From Promicromonospora sp. Populi (GTDB taxonomy: Bacteria; Actinomycetota; Actinomycetes; Actinomycetales; Cellulomonadaceae): a DNA stretch of 64,000 nt. Positions 47,258 through 55,539 of this stretch are shown piece by piece (the first letter of the stretch is position 1; every line of letters starts with the position of its first letter). Below the pieces are notes generated by a model. It searched no databases. It worked only from the letters and a program-made list of their open reading frames with translations, and had not been told where the DNA came from. Position numbers and translations under genes: made by a program. The stretch is from positions 3,162,001 through 3,226,000 of the forward strand of contig NZ_CP163528.1 in assembly GCF_041081105.1 (NCBI RefSeq), written 5' to 3'.

Positions 47258-50200
47258 CCTCCAGGAGGGACTTGCCCTCCACTCCCATCAGGTCCAGTGC
47301 CTGGGTGCGGCAGGAGAAGCCGTCGGCCAGGTAGGTGGTCCCGGGGGCTGCCTTCCGCAGCGCGGGCAGCAGCGCGTTCTCCGCTACCGCCACCGACGTC
47401 TCGTAGTGACCCTTCTGCATGCCGAAGTTGCCGGCCAGGCCGCAGCAGCCCGCGAGCACCTCGACCTGCGCGCCGCCCTGCTTGAGCAGGTTCTGGTCCG
47501 CCTCGAACCCCATCACGGAGTGCTGGTGGCAGTGCGGCTGGACCACCGCGGTGATGTCGGCCAGGGAGGGCAGCTCCCATTCGTCCGGGGTGTCGGACGA
47601 CGTCAGCAGCTCGGCGGGCGTGCGTGTCATGCGGGCGACGGCCTGCGCGCGCGGGTCGTCCGGGAACAGGTCGAGCAGGTCGGAGCGCAGCACGGCCGTG
47701 CACGACGGCTCCAGCCCCATGATCGGGATGCCGTTCACCGCGTACGGGCCGAGCACCTCCAAGAGCCCCAGCAGACGACGCCGAGCGCCGTCGAGCTGGC
47801 CGGTCGAGATCCAGGTGAGGCCGCAGCAGGCCTGCTCGTCGGGCACGATCACGGAGTACCCGGCCTTGGTCAGCACCTTCAGCGCCGCCTGCGGGACCCC
47901 GGGCGAGAGCGTGTCGCTGAACGAGTCGGTCCAGAGCACCACCTTCGGCTTGGTCGCGAGCCGGGCCGCCGTCGCGCCCTCGCGCCCGGGTACCCCCAGC
48001 CCCTCCTCGTCCGTGACCTGCAGGCCGGGGACACCGTGCGTGGCACCGCCGCGGGCCCACCACTGCCGGAACGGCACCTCGGCGAACTTCGGCATCGACC
48101 GGCGGGTGTCCATGCCGCCCGCCCACAGCACCGCCTTGCCGATCCACTTGACGCCCAGCAGGCCGTTGACCAGCTCCGGCACCGCCCCGGCGAGCCGGGC
48201 CCAGCGGGGCAACCAGCCCAGGGCGTAGTGGTCCACGGGGCGCAGCTTGCCGCGGTAGGTCCGGTACAACACCTCCGACTTGTACTGCGCCATGTCGACG
48301 CCGGCGGGGCAGTCGCTGGAGCACGCCTTGCACGACAAGCACAGGTCCAGCGACTCGCGGACCTCGGGCGCCGACAGCCCGCCGACCAGGGTCCCGTTCA
48401 TCGCCTCCTGCAGCACGCGGGCGCGGCCGCGGGTGACGTCCTTCTCGTCCTTGGTGGCCTGGTAGCTGGGGCACATGAAGTCGCCAGACGCGTTCGACCC
48501 GGAGTGGTCCACCCGGCACTTCCCGACGCCGACGCAGCGATGCACCGCCGTCGTCAGGTCGTTGTGGTCGTGCGAGAACGAGAAGCCCTCGTACCCGGAC
48601 GTGCGCCGGACGCCGTGCCCGGAGCCCTTCCCGACCAGCGGCAGCTTGGTGCGCACCGGGGCCGCGGCCGGGCGACGCAGGTCGACGTCCACGGCCCGTG
48701 GCCGCACGACGACGCCGGGGTTGAGCAGGTCCTTCGGGTCGAACAGTGCCTTGAACTGCTCCATCAGCGCTATCGCCTCGGGCGAGTAGATCAGGGGCAG
48801 CAGCTCGGACCGGGCGCGCCCGTCGCCGTGCTCGCCGGACAGGGAGCCGCCGTAGCTCGCGACGAGCTCCGCGGCCTCGATCATGAAGGTGCGCAGCACC
48901 GACCCCGACGTCTCCAGCGGGATGTCGATCCGCAGGTGCACACACCCGTCGCCGAAGTGCCCGTACGGCAGGCCGTCCACGCCGTAGCGGTCCATGAGGG
49001 CCTGCAGGTCACGCAGGTACGGCCCCAGCTTCTCGGGCGGCACCGCCGAGTCCTCCCAGCCGGGCCACGCCTGCTCCCCCGCGGGCGTGCGGCCGGCGAG
49101 GCCGGCGCCGTCGGCGCGGATCTGCCACATCTTGGTGGCGTCCGGGCCTGCCGCCAGCACCACGGAGTCCAGCGCCGTCGACGCCGCCACTATCGCGTCG
49201 GCCCGGCCCAGGGCCTCGGCCTGCGACGAGCCGCCGACCTCGATCATCAGCCAGCCGGCGCCCGCGGGCAGCGCGGGCACCGACGAGCTGCCCTTGGCCC
49301 GCCGGACGACGTCGACCAGCCGCGCGTCCAGCCCCTCGATCGCCAGCGGCTTGTGGTCCAGGAGGCGGGGTACGTCGTCGGCGGCCGTGGCCATGTCGGG
49401 ATAACCGAGGACGGCGAGCGTGGGCGCGCCCGGTGTCTCCACCAGGTTGAGCTCCGCCTCCAGGACCGTGACGAGCGTGCCCTCCGTGCCCACGAGCGCG
49501 CGGGCCAGGTTCGAGCCGTTCTCGGGCAGGAGGTGCTCCAGCGAGTAGCCCGAGACCTGCCGGCCGAACCGGCCGAACTCCGTGCGGATCAGGGCCAGGT
49601 TGTCCCGGACGAGGTCCTTGAGGCCTGGGACGGACTTGAACTCGGGGTCGCCGGAGCCCGCGGTGAACCGCCGCCCGGCGCCGTCGACCACCTCCAGCGA
49701 GACCACGTTGTCGGCGGTGCGCCCGTACGCGACCGCGTGCGGGCCGCACGCGTTGTTGCCGATCATGCCGCCGAGCGTCGCGCGGTTCTGGGTGCTCGGG
49801 TCGGGGCCGAAGCGCAGGCCGTGGCCCTTGGCCTGAGCCTGGAGGGTGGACATGACGGTGCCCGGCTGGACCCGGGCCGTGCGCCGCTCCGGGTCGATGC
49901 TCAGCACCCGGTTGAGGTGCCGCCCCAGGTCGAGCACAACCCCGGGGCCCACCGAGTTGCCGGCGACGGACGTGCCTGCGCCGCGTGCTGTGATCGGCAC
50001 CCCGAGCTCGCGCAGCACACCGAGTGCGGCAACGACGTCGTCGACGCTCTCGGGGAAGAGCACCCCCTCGGGGACCACCCGGTAGTTCGACGCGTCGGTG
50101 GAGTACTCGGCGCGGCGGCGCGTGCTGGTGTCGACGACGCCGTCCACGACCGTGCGCAGCGCGTCCGCGACCGCCTCCCGGGCGGCCTCGGCGGCATGAT

Positions 50201-50402
50201 CGGCGTCCCGCCGCGCGGCCTTGCGCCGTTCCTCGCTCTCGCGGCGGAGGCGTTCCGCCTCGACGGCGGCGCGGGCCTCGGCCTGCTCGCGCGCGGTGCG
50301 GGCGGCCTCGGCGTCGGCGTCGGTGTGGGTCATACCGCCGCCGTTCATGCCGGTGCCGTTCATGCCATAGCGGGTCGAGGCGTCGTTGGTCTGCGAAGGC
50401 AC
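47238..50402 (-). CDS. FAD-linked oxidase / Fe-S fusion (D-lactate or glycolate dehydrogenase type)
   Basis: The 1054-residue protein has an Ala/Arg/Glu-rich N-terminal helix (about 30-85), an FAD-binding GlcD-like part (about 100-545; TARGAGTSVAGNSVG, LGGMIGNNACGPHAV, SLSGEHGDGRARSELL), a 4Fe-4S part (CVGVGKC near 610 and CLSCKACSSDCPAG) and a GlpC-like C-terminus with LEPSCTAV, CHQHSV and GCCGLAGNFG. Such fusions oxidise D-lactate or related 2-hydroxyacids and pass electrons to quinone. The exact substrate cannot be read. The first Mets (residues 1, 14, 19, 24) leave the start uncertain. Confidence 0.9.
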   Translation of the reverse strand: MPSQTNDASTRYGMNGTGMNGGGMTHTDADAEAARTAREQAEARAAVEAERLRRESEERRKAARRDADHAAEAAREAVADALRTVVDGVVDTSTRRRAEYSTDASNYRVVPEGVLFPESVDDVVAALGVLRELGVPITARGAGTSVAGNSVGPGVVLDLGRHLNRVLSIDPERRTARVQPGTVMSTLQAQAKGHGLRFGPDPSTQNRATLGGMIGNNACGPHAVAYGRTADNVVSLEVVDGAGRRFTAGSGDPEFKSVPGLKDLVRDNLALIRTEFGRFGRQVSGYSLEHLLPENGSNLARALVGTEGTLVTVLEAELNLVETPGAPTLAVLGYPDMATAADDVPRLLDHKPLAIEGLDARLVDVVRRAKGSSSVPALPAGAGWLMIEVGGSSQAEALGRADAIVAASTALDSVVLAAGPDATKMWQIRADGAGLAGRTPAGEQAWPGWEDSAVPPEKLGPYLRDLQALMDRYGVDGLPYGHFGDGCVHLRIDIPLETSGSVLRTFMIEAAELVASYGGSLSGEHGDGRARSELLPLIYSPEAIALMEQFKALFDPKDLLNPGVVVRPRAVDVDLRRPAAAPVRTKLPLVGKGSGHGVRRTSGYEGFSFSHDHNDLTTAVHRCVGVGKCRVDHSGSNASGDFMCPSYQATKDEKDVTRGRARVLQEAMNGTLVGGLSAPEVRESLDLCLSCKACSSDCPAGVDMAQYKSEVLYRTYRGKLRPVDHYALGWLPRWARLAGAVPELVNGLLGVKWIGKAVLWAGGMDTRRSMPKFAEVPFRQWWARGGATHGVPGLQVTDEEGLGVPGREGATAARLATKPKVVLWTDSFSDTLSPGVPQAALKVLTKAGYSVIVPDEQACCGLTWISTGQLDGARRRLLGLLEVLGPYAVNGIPIMGLEPSCTAVLRSDLLDLFPDDPRAQAVARMTRTPAELLTSSDTPDEWELPSLADITAVVQPHCHQHSVMGFEADQNLLKQGGAQVEVLAGCCGLAGNFGMQKGHYETSVAVAENALLPALRKAAPGTTYLADGFSCRTQALDLMGVEGKSLLEVIAERL

Positions 50403-50454
50403 TCAGCGATTCTTGCACCACCGGGGCGAGAATCCGGTCAACGTCCGCCCACTC

Positions 50455-50516
50455 GTCGAGTGCGGGGTATCTGTGGGGTCGGCGGTCGCTGACCCCACAG
50501 ATACCCCGCACTCGAC
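50455..50516. terminator. Perfect 26-bp palindrome between OsmC and dehydrogenase genes
   Basis: Arms 50455-50480 and 50491-50516 are perfectly complementary (GTCGAGTGCGGGG... / ...CCCCGCACTCGAC) around a 10-nt loop. It lies 10 bp past the OsmC stop and 53 bp before the dehydrogenase start on the minus strand. It could end the OsmC transcript or belong to the palindromic repeats seen elsewhere. Confidence 0.7.
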
Positions 50517-50526
50517 TACAGGCTGG

Positions 50527-50970
50527 TCAGGCTTCGAAAGTTACGTCCAGCGTGATCTGGTCTACGCCGGTCAGGGCCTTCGAGATCGGGCAGCCGGCCT
50601 TGGCGGCCTCGGCTGCGGCCTTGAAGCCCGCCTCGTCGATGCCCGTGGCGAACCCGCGCACGGTCAGCGCGCTCTTGTTGACGCGGACGCCTCCGGCCGG
50701 GTCCGGCCCGAGCGTCACGACGGCCGAGACCTCGATCTGCTCCGGCGTGCCACCTGCGAGACCCAGCTCGTTGGTGAACGCCATCGTGAAGCAGGACGAG
50801 TGCGAGGCCGCGAGGAGCTCCTCGGGGCTGGTGACGCCCTCGGCCTCGTCGGCGATGCGCCGCGGCCACGACACGTCGAACGTGCCGACGCCCGACGACG
50901 AGAGCTCGACCTGTCCTGACCCCTCCTGGAAGGTGCCGTTCCAGGCGGTGCGGGCGGTACGTGCTGGCAT
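50527..50970 (-). CDS. OsmC-family peroxide-resistance protein
   Basis: The 147-residue protein begins ARTARTAWNGTFQEGSG, has SPEELLAASHSSCFTMAF (first reactive Cys) and AAKAGCPISKAL (second Cys). OsmC proteins reduce organic hydroperoxides. The ATG at 50970 follows AAGGAGCG. The upstream gap to 51101 contains a small hairpin (CCGTAAC / GTTACGG). Confidence 0.93.
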   Translation of the reverse strand: MPARTARTAWNGTFQEGSGQVELSSSGVGTFDVSWPRRIADEAEGVTSPEELLAASHSSCFTMAFTNELGLAGGTPEQIEVSAVVTLGPDPAGGVRVNKSALTVRGFATGIDEAGFKAAAEAAKAGCPISKALTGVDQITLDVTFEA

Positions 50971-51100
50971 GGTGCGCTCCTTGTAGTCAGATGGATCTGG
51001 TGAAAGCGATTTAGCCCCCTGCGTGCCAGACCCTACGACGCCCACCTGACTGACGCGCCACCGTTGCATCACGATGTCCGTCACCTGCCGTAACGTGCAG

Positions 51101-51991
51101 TTACGGTGCGAGGTCGAGCAGCTCCTCGTCGACGGCTATGACGGTCCAGGTGCCGCCCTCCCCGTCGGTGAGGTTGTAGGCCGGGACGATCAGCACCGTG
51201 TTGTCGGACAGCCGGTAGCGCACCTCCGTGAGCGACGCCGACTCGATGGTCACGTCCTCGACGGGCCACGGGATCGCGCCGTCCAGCGCGGGCGCGTCCC
51301 AAGCGGGCGGCTCGCCCGCCGGCCGGGAGCCCACCGCGCCGGCGAACCGGGGGTCACCCAGGCGCTCGACGGCCGCCACCTCGCTGATCACCGGGTACGT
51401 GCCCAGGAGCCGGCTCTCGGACGCGGTGTCGACGCGCACCTGTGCCGTCCTCGGCACGTCCGACAGCCCGGCGCCCGCGTGGAACACGAGCCTTGTGGCG
51501 GCTGACAGCTCGCCGTCCGCGTCGGACCGCTCAGCATCCTGCAGAGCCCCGGCCTCGGCCGCGACCTCCGGGCTCGGCTCGCCCGGCTGCCCCAGGATCG
51601 TCGGCGGGGGTTCGCCGGCCGCGATCTCGGGACCGGACTCGGTACCGGCCCCGGTGTCCGCCACCATGGATGCCGGCCCCACCCCCGACTCCCCCGCCAG
51701 GTAGCCGCCGCCACCGGCCGCGACGATCCCGGCCACCGCTGCCGCGACCAGCCACGGCGTCCGGCGTCGATGGCGCCGCACCGCAAGCTCGTCGCGCTGC
51801 TCGGGCTCGGCAGGCTCAGGCTTGGCCGGCCCGGGTCCAGCAGGCTCGTGCCCGGCCGGCCCGGGCTCCGCGATCAGGGCGTCGACCTTGGCCCGGAGCA
51901 CACCCTGGACCGGATCGGGCGCGTGCTTTGCTGGGTCCGCCGCCGCCAGGCGGTCGAACGCCGGATGCCCCAGTCGCTCGTGCTCGTTCAT
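51101..51991 (-). CDS. Membrane protein encoded after an ECF sigma factor, candidate anti-sigma factor
   Basis: The 296-residue protein has a Pro/Glu-rich N-terminal segment, a single membrane helix (about 78-98, WLVAAAVAGIVAAGGGGYLA) and an extracytoplasmic domain of about 195 residues. No zinc anti-sigma HxxxCxxC motif is present. It follows the sigma gene by 55 bp, a typical sigma/anti-sigma layout, and the CU044_5270-like family is found in such positions. Role inferred from position. The ATG at 51991 follows GGAGGGA. Confidence 0.65.
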   Translation of the reverse strand: MNEHERLGHPAFDRLAAADPAKHAPDPVQGVLRAKVDALIAEPGPAGHEPAGPGPAKPEPAEPEQRDELAVRRHRRRTPWLVAAAVAGIVAAGGGGYLAGESGVGPASMVADTGAGTESGPEIAAGEPPPTILGQPGEPSPEVAAEAGALQDAERSDADGELSAATRLVFHAGAGLSDVPRTAQVRVDTASESRLLGTYPVISEVAAVERLGDPRFAGAVGSRPAGEPPAWDAPALDGAIPWPVEDVTIESASLTEVRYRLSDNTVLIVPAYNLTDGEGGTWTVIAVDEELLDLAP

Positions 51992-52046
51992 CGCAGTCCC
52001 TCCGTGCCGTGCCCGGCAGTACGCCGTCCACACCCTCTACATGTGC

Positions 52047-52607
52047 TCATGCGTCCACCGCTTGCTCGTGGGCGTCCCACGCGTCACGAAGGCGCGCCCG
52101 CGCGCGGGACAGGGCGGCGTCCGCCCCACCCCTGGATACACCCAGCACCTGGGCGAGATCGTCGCCCGACAGCCCGTCCCAGGCGACGAGCAACAGGATG
52201 CGCCGGTCGCGCGGAGCCAGCCGGGACAGCACCTGGCGCACTGCGTCGTCGGTGACGGCCAGCATCGCGGGGTCGACGTCGTCCGGCTCGTCGGGAACTA
52301 TCGCGACCGGCAGCGCCCGCATCTTGCGCCGGTGGTTCGCCAGCACGTACCCGGCGGTGCGGTACATCCACGGCAGCTCGGCGCCGTCGGGCACGTCGTC
52401 GCGCCGACGCCACGCGATGGCGAGCACCTCTGCGGCGAGGTCCTCGGCGTCGGGGGCGCGGCCGCCGTCGGGCAGCCGGCGCACAAAGTACGAGTAGAGG
52501 GCGCGCGAGTGCGCGTCGAAGAGCGCACTGAACCAGCGTTCATCGTGCGCCCAGCCAGTTCTATGCTCCACGCACCCACTCTGTCGCGAACGTCGCCCCC
52601 CTTGCAC
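52047..52607 (-). CDS. ECF-type RNA polymerase sigma factor
   Basis: The protein (up to 186 residues) has sigma region 2 (FSALFDAHSRALYSYFVRRL; DAEDLAAEVLAIAWRR) and region 4 (LSRLAPRDRRILLLVAWDGLSGDDLAQVLGVSRGGADAALSRARARL). The upstream GTG at 52607 or one at 52571 (VEHRTGW) may be the real start. Probably paired with the membrane protein that follows. Target promoters unknown. Confidence 0.88.
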   Translation of the reverse strand: MQGGRRSRQSGCVEHRTGWAHDERWFSALFDAHSRALYSYFVRRLPDGGRAPDAEDLAAEVLAIAWRRRDDVPDGAELPWMYRTAGYVLANHRRKMRALPVAIVPDEPDDVDPAMLAVTDDAVRQVLSRLAPRDRRILLLVAWDGLSGDDLAQVLGVSRGGADAALSRARARLRDAWDAHEQAVDA

Positions 52608-52618
52608 CCCAAACGTGG

Positions 52619-52684
52619 GTGATCGGCAAAATGTCAGGTGATCGGCAACTTGAGCTGCCGATCACCTGACATTTTGCCGATCAC
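52619..52684. repeat. Perfect palindrome of four 10-bp units, same geometry as the 8.5-kb array
   Basis: Arms 52619-52647 and 52656-52684 are a perfect 29-bp inverted repeat around the 8-bp loop ACTTGAGC. Each arm is GTGATCGGCA, 9-bp spacer, GTGATCGGCA again. The 10-9-10-8-10-9-10 layout equals the core of the array at 8467-8532. It starts 10 bp after the chitinase stop and may end that transcript. Confidence 0.85.
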
Positions 52685-52694
52685 ACCAAGTAGC

Positions 52695-54368
52695 TCAGCA
52701 GGCGCCGAGGTCTACCCACACGCCCCACTCGCCCGTGGTGCCGGGCGTCTCGTTCTGGGTCCACCACTTGGCGCGCCACTCGTGCCCGGCGTGCGACACG
52801 GTGCTGCCGTTCGTGTAGATCGCCGAGGCGCTCCAGGCGGCCGACGTGCAGGCACCCGGCGGGTCCGTCGGGGGATCCGTCGGCGGGTCGGTCGGCGGGT
52901 CGGTCGGGTCGGTCGGGCCGCCGCCTTCCACGGGCCCCGGCGCACCAGTGCCGAGCACACCCTGCAGCGCCCCGGTGAGCTCGCCGGACCGGTCACCGGA
53001 CAGGTCCCACCACATGGCCCCGCCCAGGCCCTGCGACCGGATGTACTGGGCCTTGGTCGTCACGGACTGCGTGTTGTCGTACGACCACCAGGTGTTGCCG
53101 TCGTGCCGCCAGGCGGCGCCGAGGTAGGGGTCGTAGTAGCCGGTGCCGGAGTTCTTGATGACGTCGTAGTCGTTGATGCCCGGCTCCCACTGGCCCGAGG
53201 CCGCGCCGGTAGCGGTGCCCCACGGGGTGGACGACGTCGCGCCGGACCAGCCGCGGCCGTACATGGCCAGGCCGAGGCCGAGCTGCGCGGGGTCGACCCC
53301 GTTGTCCACGTACGTCTGCACTGCGAGGTCGGCGCTGAACTGCCGTGCGGCGGCCCGCGGGTCGGCGGGGTCGTCGTAGAGGTTGCCCTGGTGCCCGGTC
53401 AGCGTCGGCTCCCAGGCGCCGTGCAGGTCGTAGCCCTGGACGTTGCCGAAGTCGAGGGACTCGAAGATCTCGGGGTCGTTCCAGCCGCCGTCCTCGACGT
53501 CAGCGGGGTTGGCCGGCAGGAACGCGGAGAGCTCGTAGTCCTTGCCCGTCGTCGCGCCCAGCGCATCGAGCTGCTCGCGGAACTCCGCGAGCAGAAGCTT
53601 GAAGTTGCGTGCGTCGTTCACGGGGTCGACGTGGTTGCCGACGTTGCCGTTCGGCGAGCCCGGCCACTCCCAGTCGATGTCGAAACCGTCGAAGACACCG
53701 GCGGCGGCACCAGCACCACCGCGGCCGTCGATGACCGGCAGGTTGCCCTTGATGAACATGTTGATACAGCTCGACACGAACTTCTGACGCGAGGCGTCAG
53801 TGGCCGCGGCGAGCGAGAAGTTCTTGGACCAGGTCCATCCGCCGATGGACATCAGCACCTTGATGTCGGGGTGCTTCGCCTTGAGCTGCTTGAGCTGGTT
53901 GAACGAGCCGGCCAGGGGCTGGTCCCAGGTGTCCGCCGCGCCGGAGACCGAGTTCGCCGCCGTGTAGCCCATGCCGTAGTCGGCCCAGGCGTCGCCGGCG
54001 CCGTCGGACCCTTCAGGGCCGGTGCCCTGGGCCTTGTTGGCCTCGAAGCACTCGAGGCTCTGGTTGTGGATGTTCGCGAAGGCGTAGTTGATGTGGGTCA
54101 GCTCGTCGGCAACACCCGACGTGTCGATCTGCTTGACCTGGTAGCCGCGTCCGTACACGCCCCATTGCGTGAAGTACCCGACGCTGCGGAAGCCATTGAT
54201 TGCCGAGGTGCCGGCGGTCGCCGCGGGCTCTACCTCTGCCGCGTTCGCCTGGTTCATGCTCGCGCCCACGATTGCGGCGGAGGCTGCCACGGCCAGTGCG
54301 GCCGCCCCCGCGAGGACACGTCTGGTGAACCGTCTCTTACCCGACGTTGGAGCGTAGGTCGGTCCCAT
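52695..54368 (-). CDS. Secreted GH18 chitinase with C-terminal chitin-binding module
   Basis: The 557-residue protein has a signal peptide (about 1-44, ending NQANAAEVEP) and a GH18 domain with SIGGWTWSKNF and the catalytic DGFDIDWE (Asp227-Glu234, acid Glu234). A (PPTD)n linker precedes a CBM5/12-like module (about 510-557; WSASAIYTNGSTVSHAGHEW). It degrades chitin outside the cell. The ATG at 54368 follows AGGGAAG. The 113-bp upstream region is relatively AT-rich and contains AAAGTAAGGACACCT (54415-54430 region), which resembles a motif upstream of the LuxR gene. Confidence 0.94.
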   Translation of the reverse strand: MGPTYAPTSGKRRFTRRVLAGAAALAVAASAAIVGASMNQANAAEVEPAATAGTSAINGFRSVGYFTQWGVYGRGYQVKQIDTSGVADELTHINYAFANIHNQSLECFEANKAQGTGPEGSDGAGDAWADYGMGYTAANSVSGAADTWDQPLAGSFNQLKQLKAKHPDIKVLMSIGGWTWSKNFSLAAATDASRQKFVSSCINMFIKGNLPVIDGRGGAGAAAGVFDGFDIDWEWPGSPNGNVGNHVDPVNDARNFKLLLAEFREQLDALGATTGKDYELSAFLPANPADVEDGGWNDPEIFESLDFGNVQGYDLHGAWEPTLTGHQGNLYDDPADPRAAARQFSADLAVQTYVDNGVDPAQLGLGLAMYGRGWSGATSSTPWGTATGAASGQWEPGINDYDVIKNSGTGYYDPYLGAAWRHDGNTWWSYDNTQSVTTKAQYIRSQGLGGAMWWDLSGDRSGELTGALQGVLGTGAPGPVEGGGPTDPTDPPTDPPTDPPTDPPGACTSAAWSASAIYTNGSTVSHAGHEWRAKWWTQNETPGTTGEWGVWVDLGAC

Positions 54369-54481
54369 GTGCTTCCCTCTCGTCTGCGGCCTCTCCGGCC
54401 GGCGTCCTCCTAAAGTAAGGACACCTCGCATAACCGGAAATGAGGGAAAACCCCTACGTATCTGGACATTCACTGAGCAAT

Positions 54482-55399
54482 TTAACCCGCTCGGAACTCT
54501 CGCGGAGTTACACCGAAAACCCGGCGGAAGGCCCTGGTGAACGTCGTGGCGTCATCGAACCCGCAGGCATATCCGATGTCGGCGACGGTCCGCAGGTCAG
54601 CCGGGTCCGCCAGCCGCTCAGCCGCGGCCCGGAGCCGCACCGCGCGCAGATGCTCCCCCGGTGTGGTGCCCAGCGCCTCGAACAGGTCGTAGAGCCGACG
54701 CCGCGACACGTAGTGCCGGCGCGCGATCCCGTCGACGTCGAGCGTCGGTTCGGCCGCGTTCTCCCGCACGAAGTCGAGCACCGCGACCCGCAGCCCGTCC
54801 GGCGTCCGGGGCAGCACGGGCGCCGTCGCGAAGGAGGACCGGAGCATCGCGACGGCCAGGTCCCGGGCGACGACGGCGGCGTCGGCCACCCAAAGGTCAG
54901 CACCCACGCCCCCCGGCACCTGACCGGCCACAAACCCGAACAGCGTCCGCGCCGCCGCCAAGCCGGGCACGGCGAGCCGACGTCGGGCCGCGTCCAGCAG
55001 ATCGCGCGGCAGTCCCAGTGAGGACCGCGAGACCTGCACGATGAGCTGCTGCTGCCCCGGGGCCGAGTAGTCGAGGTAGTACGGCGCATCGGTCGCGTAG
55101 ACGGAGACGGACCCGCTCCGGACGGCGACTCGCTGGCCGCCCGCACACACCAGCCCGGTCGCGGACCGCTGCAGGGACAGGTGCAGGTCGTCGCTCCCGG
55201 CGTGCGCCGCGAGCCGGGCGGACCGCTCGGCGCTGGTGCCGGACGTCGTCACGAGCGACACGGACAGCCCCGCGTCCAGGGCCGCGTGCGCCATCCGGCC
55301 GTGGAAGGCGGGCTCGAACCCGAGGCAGTTCAGGGGCACGAAGCAGCTGCTGACGACGTCCTCCCACGCGTCCGCGGTCTCGACCTCGAGAACTGCCAC
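54482..55399 (-). CDS. AraC-family transcriptional regulator
   Basis: The 305-residue protein has an AraC-binding-like N-terminal domain (about 1-190) and an AraC/XylS double helix-turn-helix (about 205-305; RHYVSRRRLYDLFEALGTTPGEHLR and DIGYACGFDDATTFTRAFRRVFGVTPREFR). The GTG at 55399 follows GGAGG. It is divergent from the benzaldehyde dehydrogenase gene, so it probably activates the mandelate/benzoylformate branch with an aromatic acid as inducer. Confidence 0.88.
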   Translation of the reverse strand: MAVLEVETADAWEDVVSSCFVPLNCLGFEPAFHGRMAHAALDAGLSVSLVTTSGTSAERSARLAAHAGSDDLHLSLQRSATGLVCAGGQRVAVRSGSVSVYATDAPYYLDYSAPGQQQLIVQVSRSSLGLPRDLLDAARRRLAVPGLAAARTLFGFVAGQVPGGVGADLWVADAAVVARDLAVAMLRSSFATAPVLPRTPDGLRVAVLDFVRENAAEPTLDVDGIARRHYVSRRRLYDLFEALGTTPGEHLRAVRLRAAAERLADPADLRTVADIGYACGFDDATTFTRAFRRVFGVTPREFRAG

Positions 55400-55539
55400 C
55401 GTGTGCCTCCATGCACGCGCTCCCCCGCTTCCGGGAGCACTCTCGGTGCTGGGGATGCTAGTGCACAAAACGCCGACGGCGGCAGGGGTGCGCGCTGTTA
55501 GCGTCCGAAGCGAGGCACCTGCACAGAAAGGCGGAAACA

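Noticed and set aside
47169..50492. 1107-residue plus-strand open frame
   Set aside because: It is antisense to the dehydrogenase gene, which carries clear FAD and Fe-S motifs; the antisense protein is Arg/His/Gly-rich with no domain.
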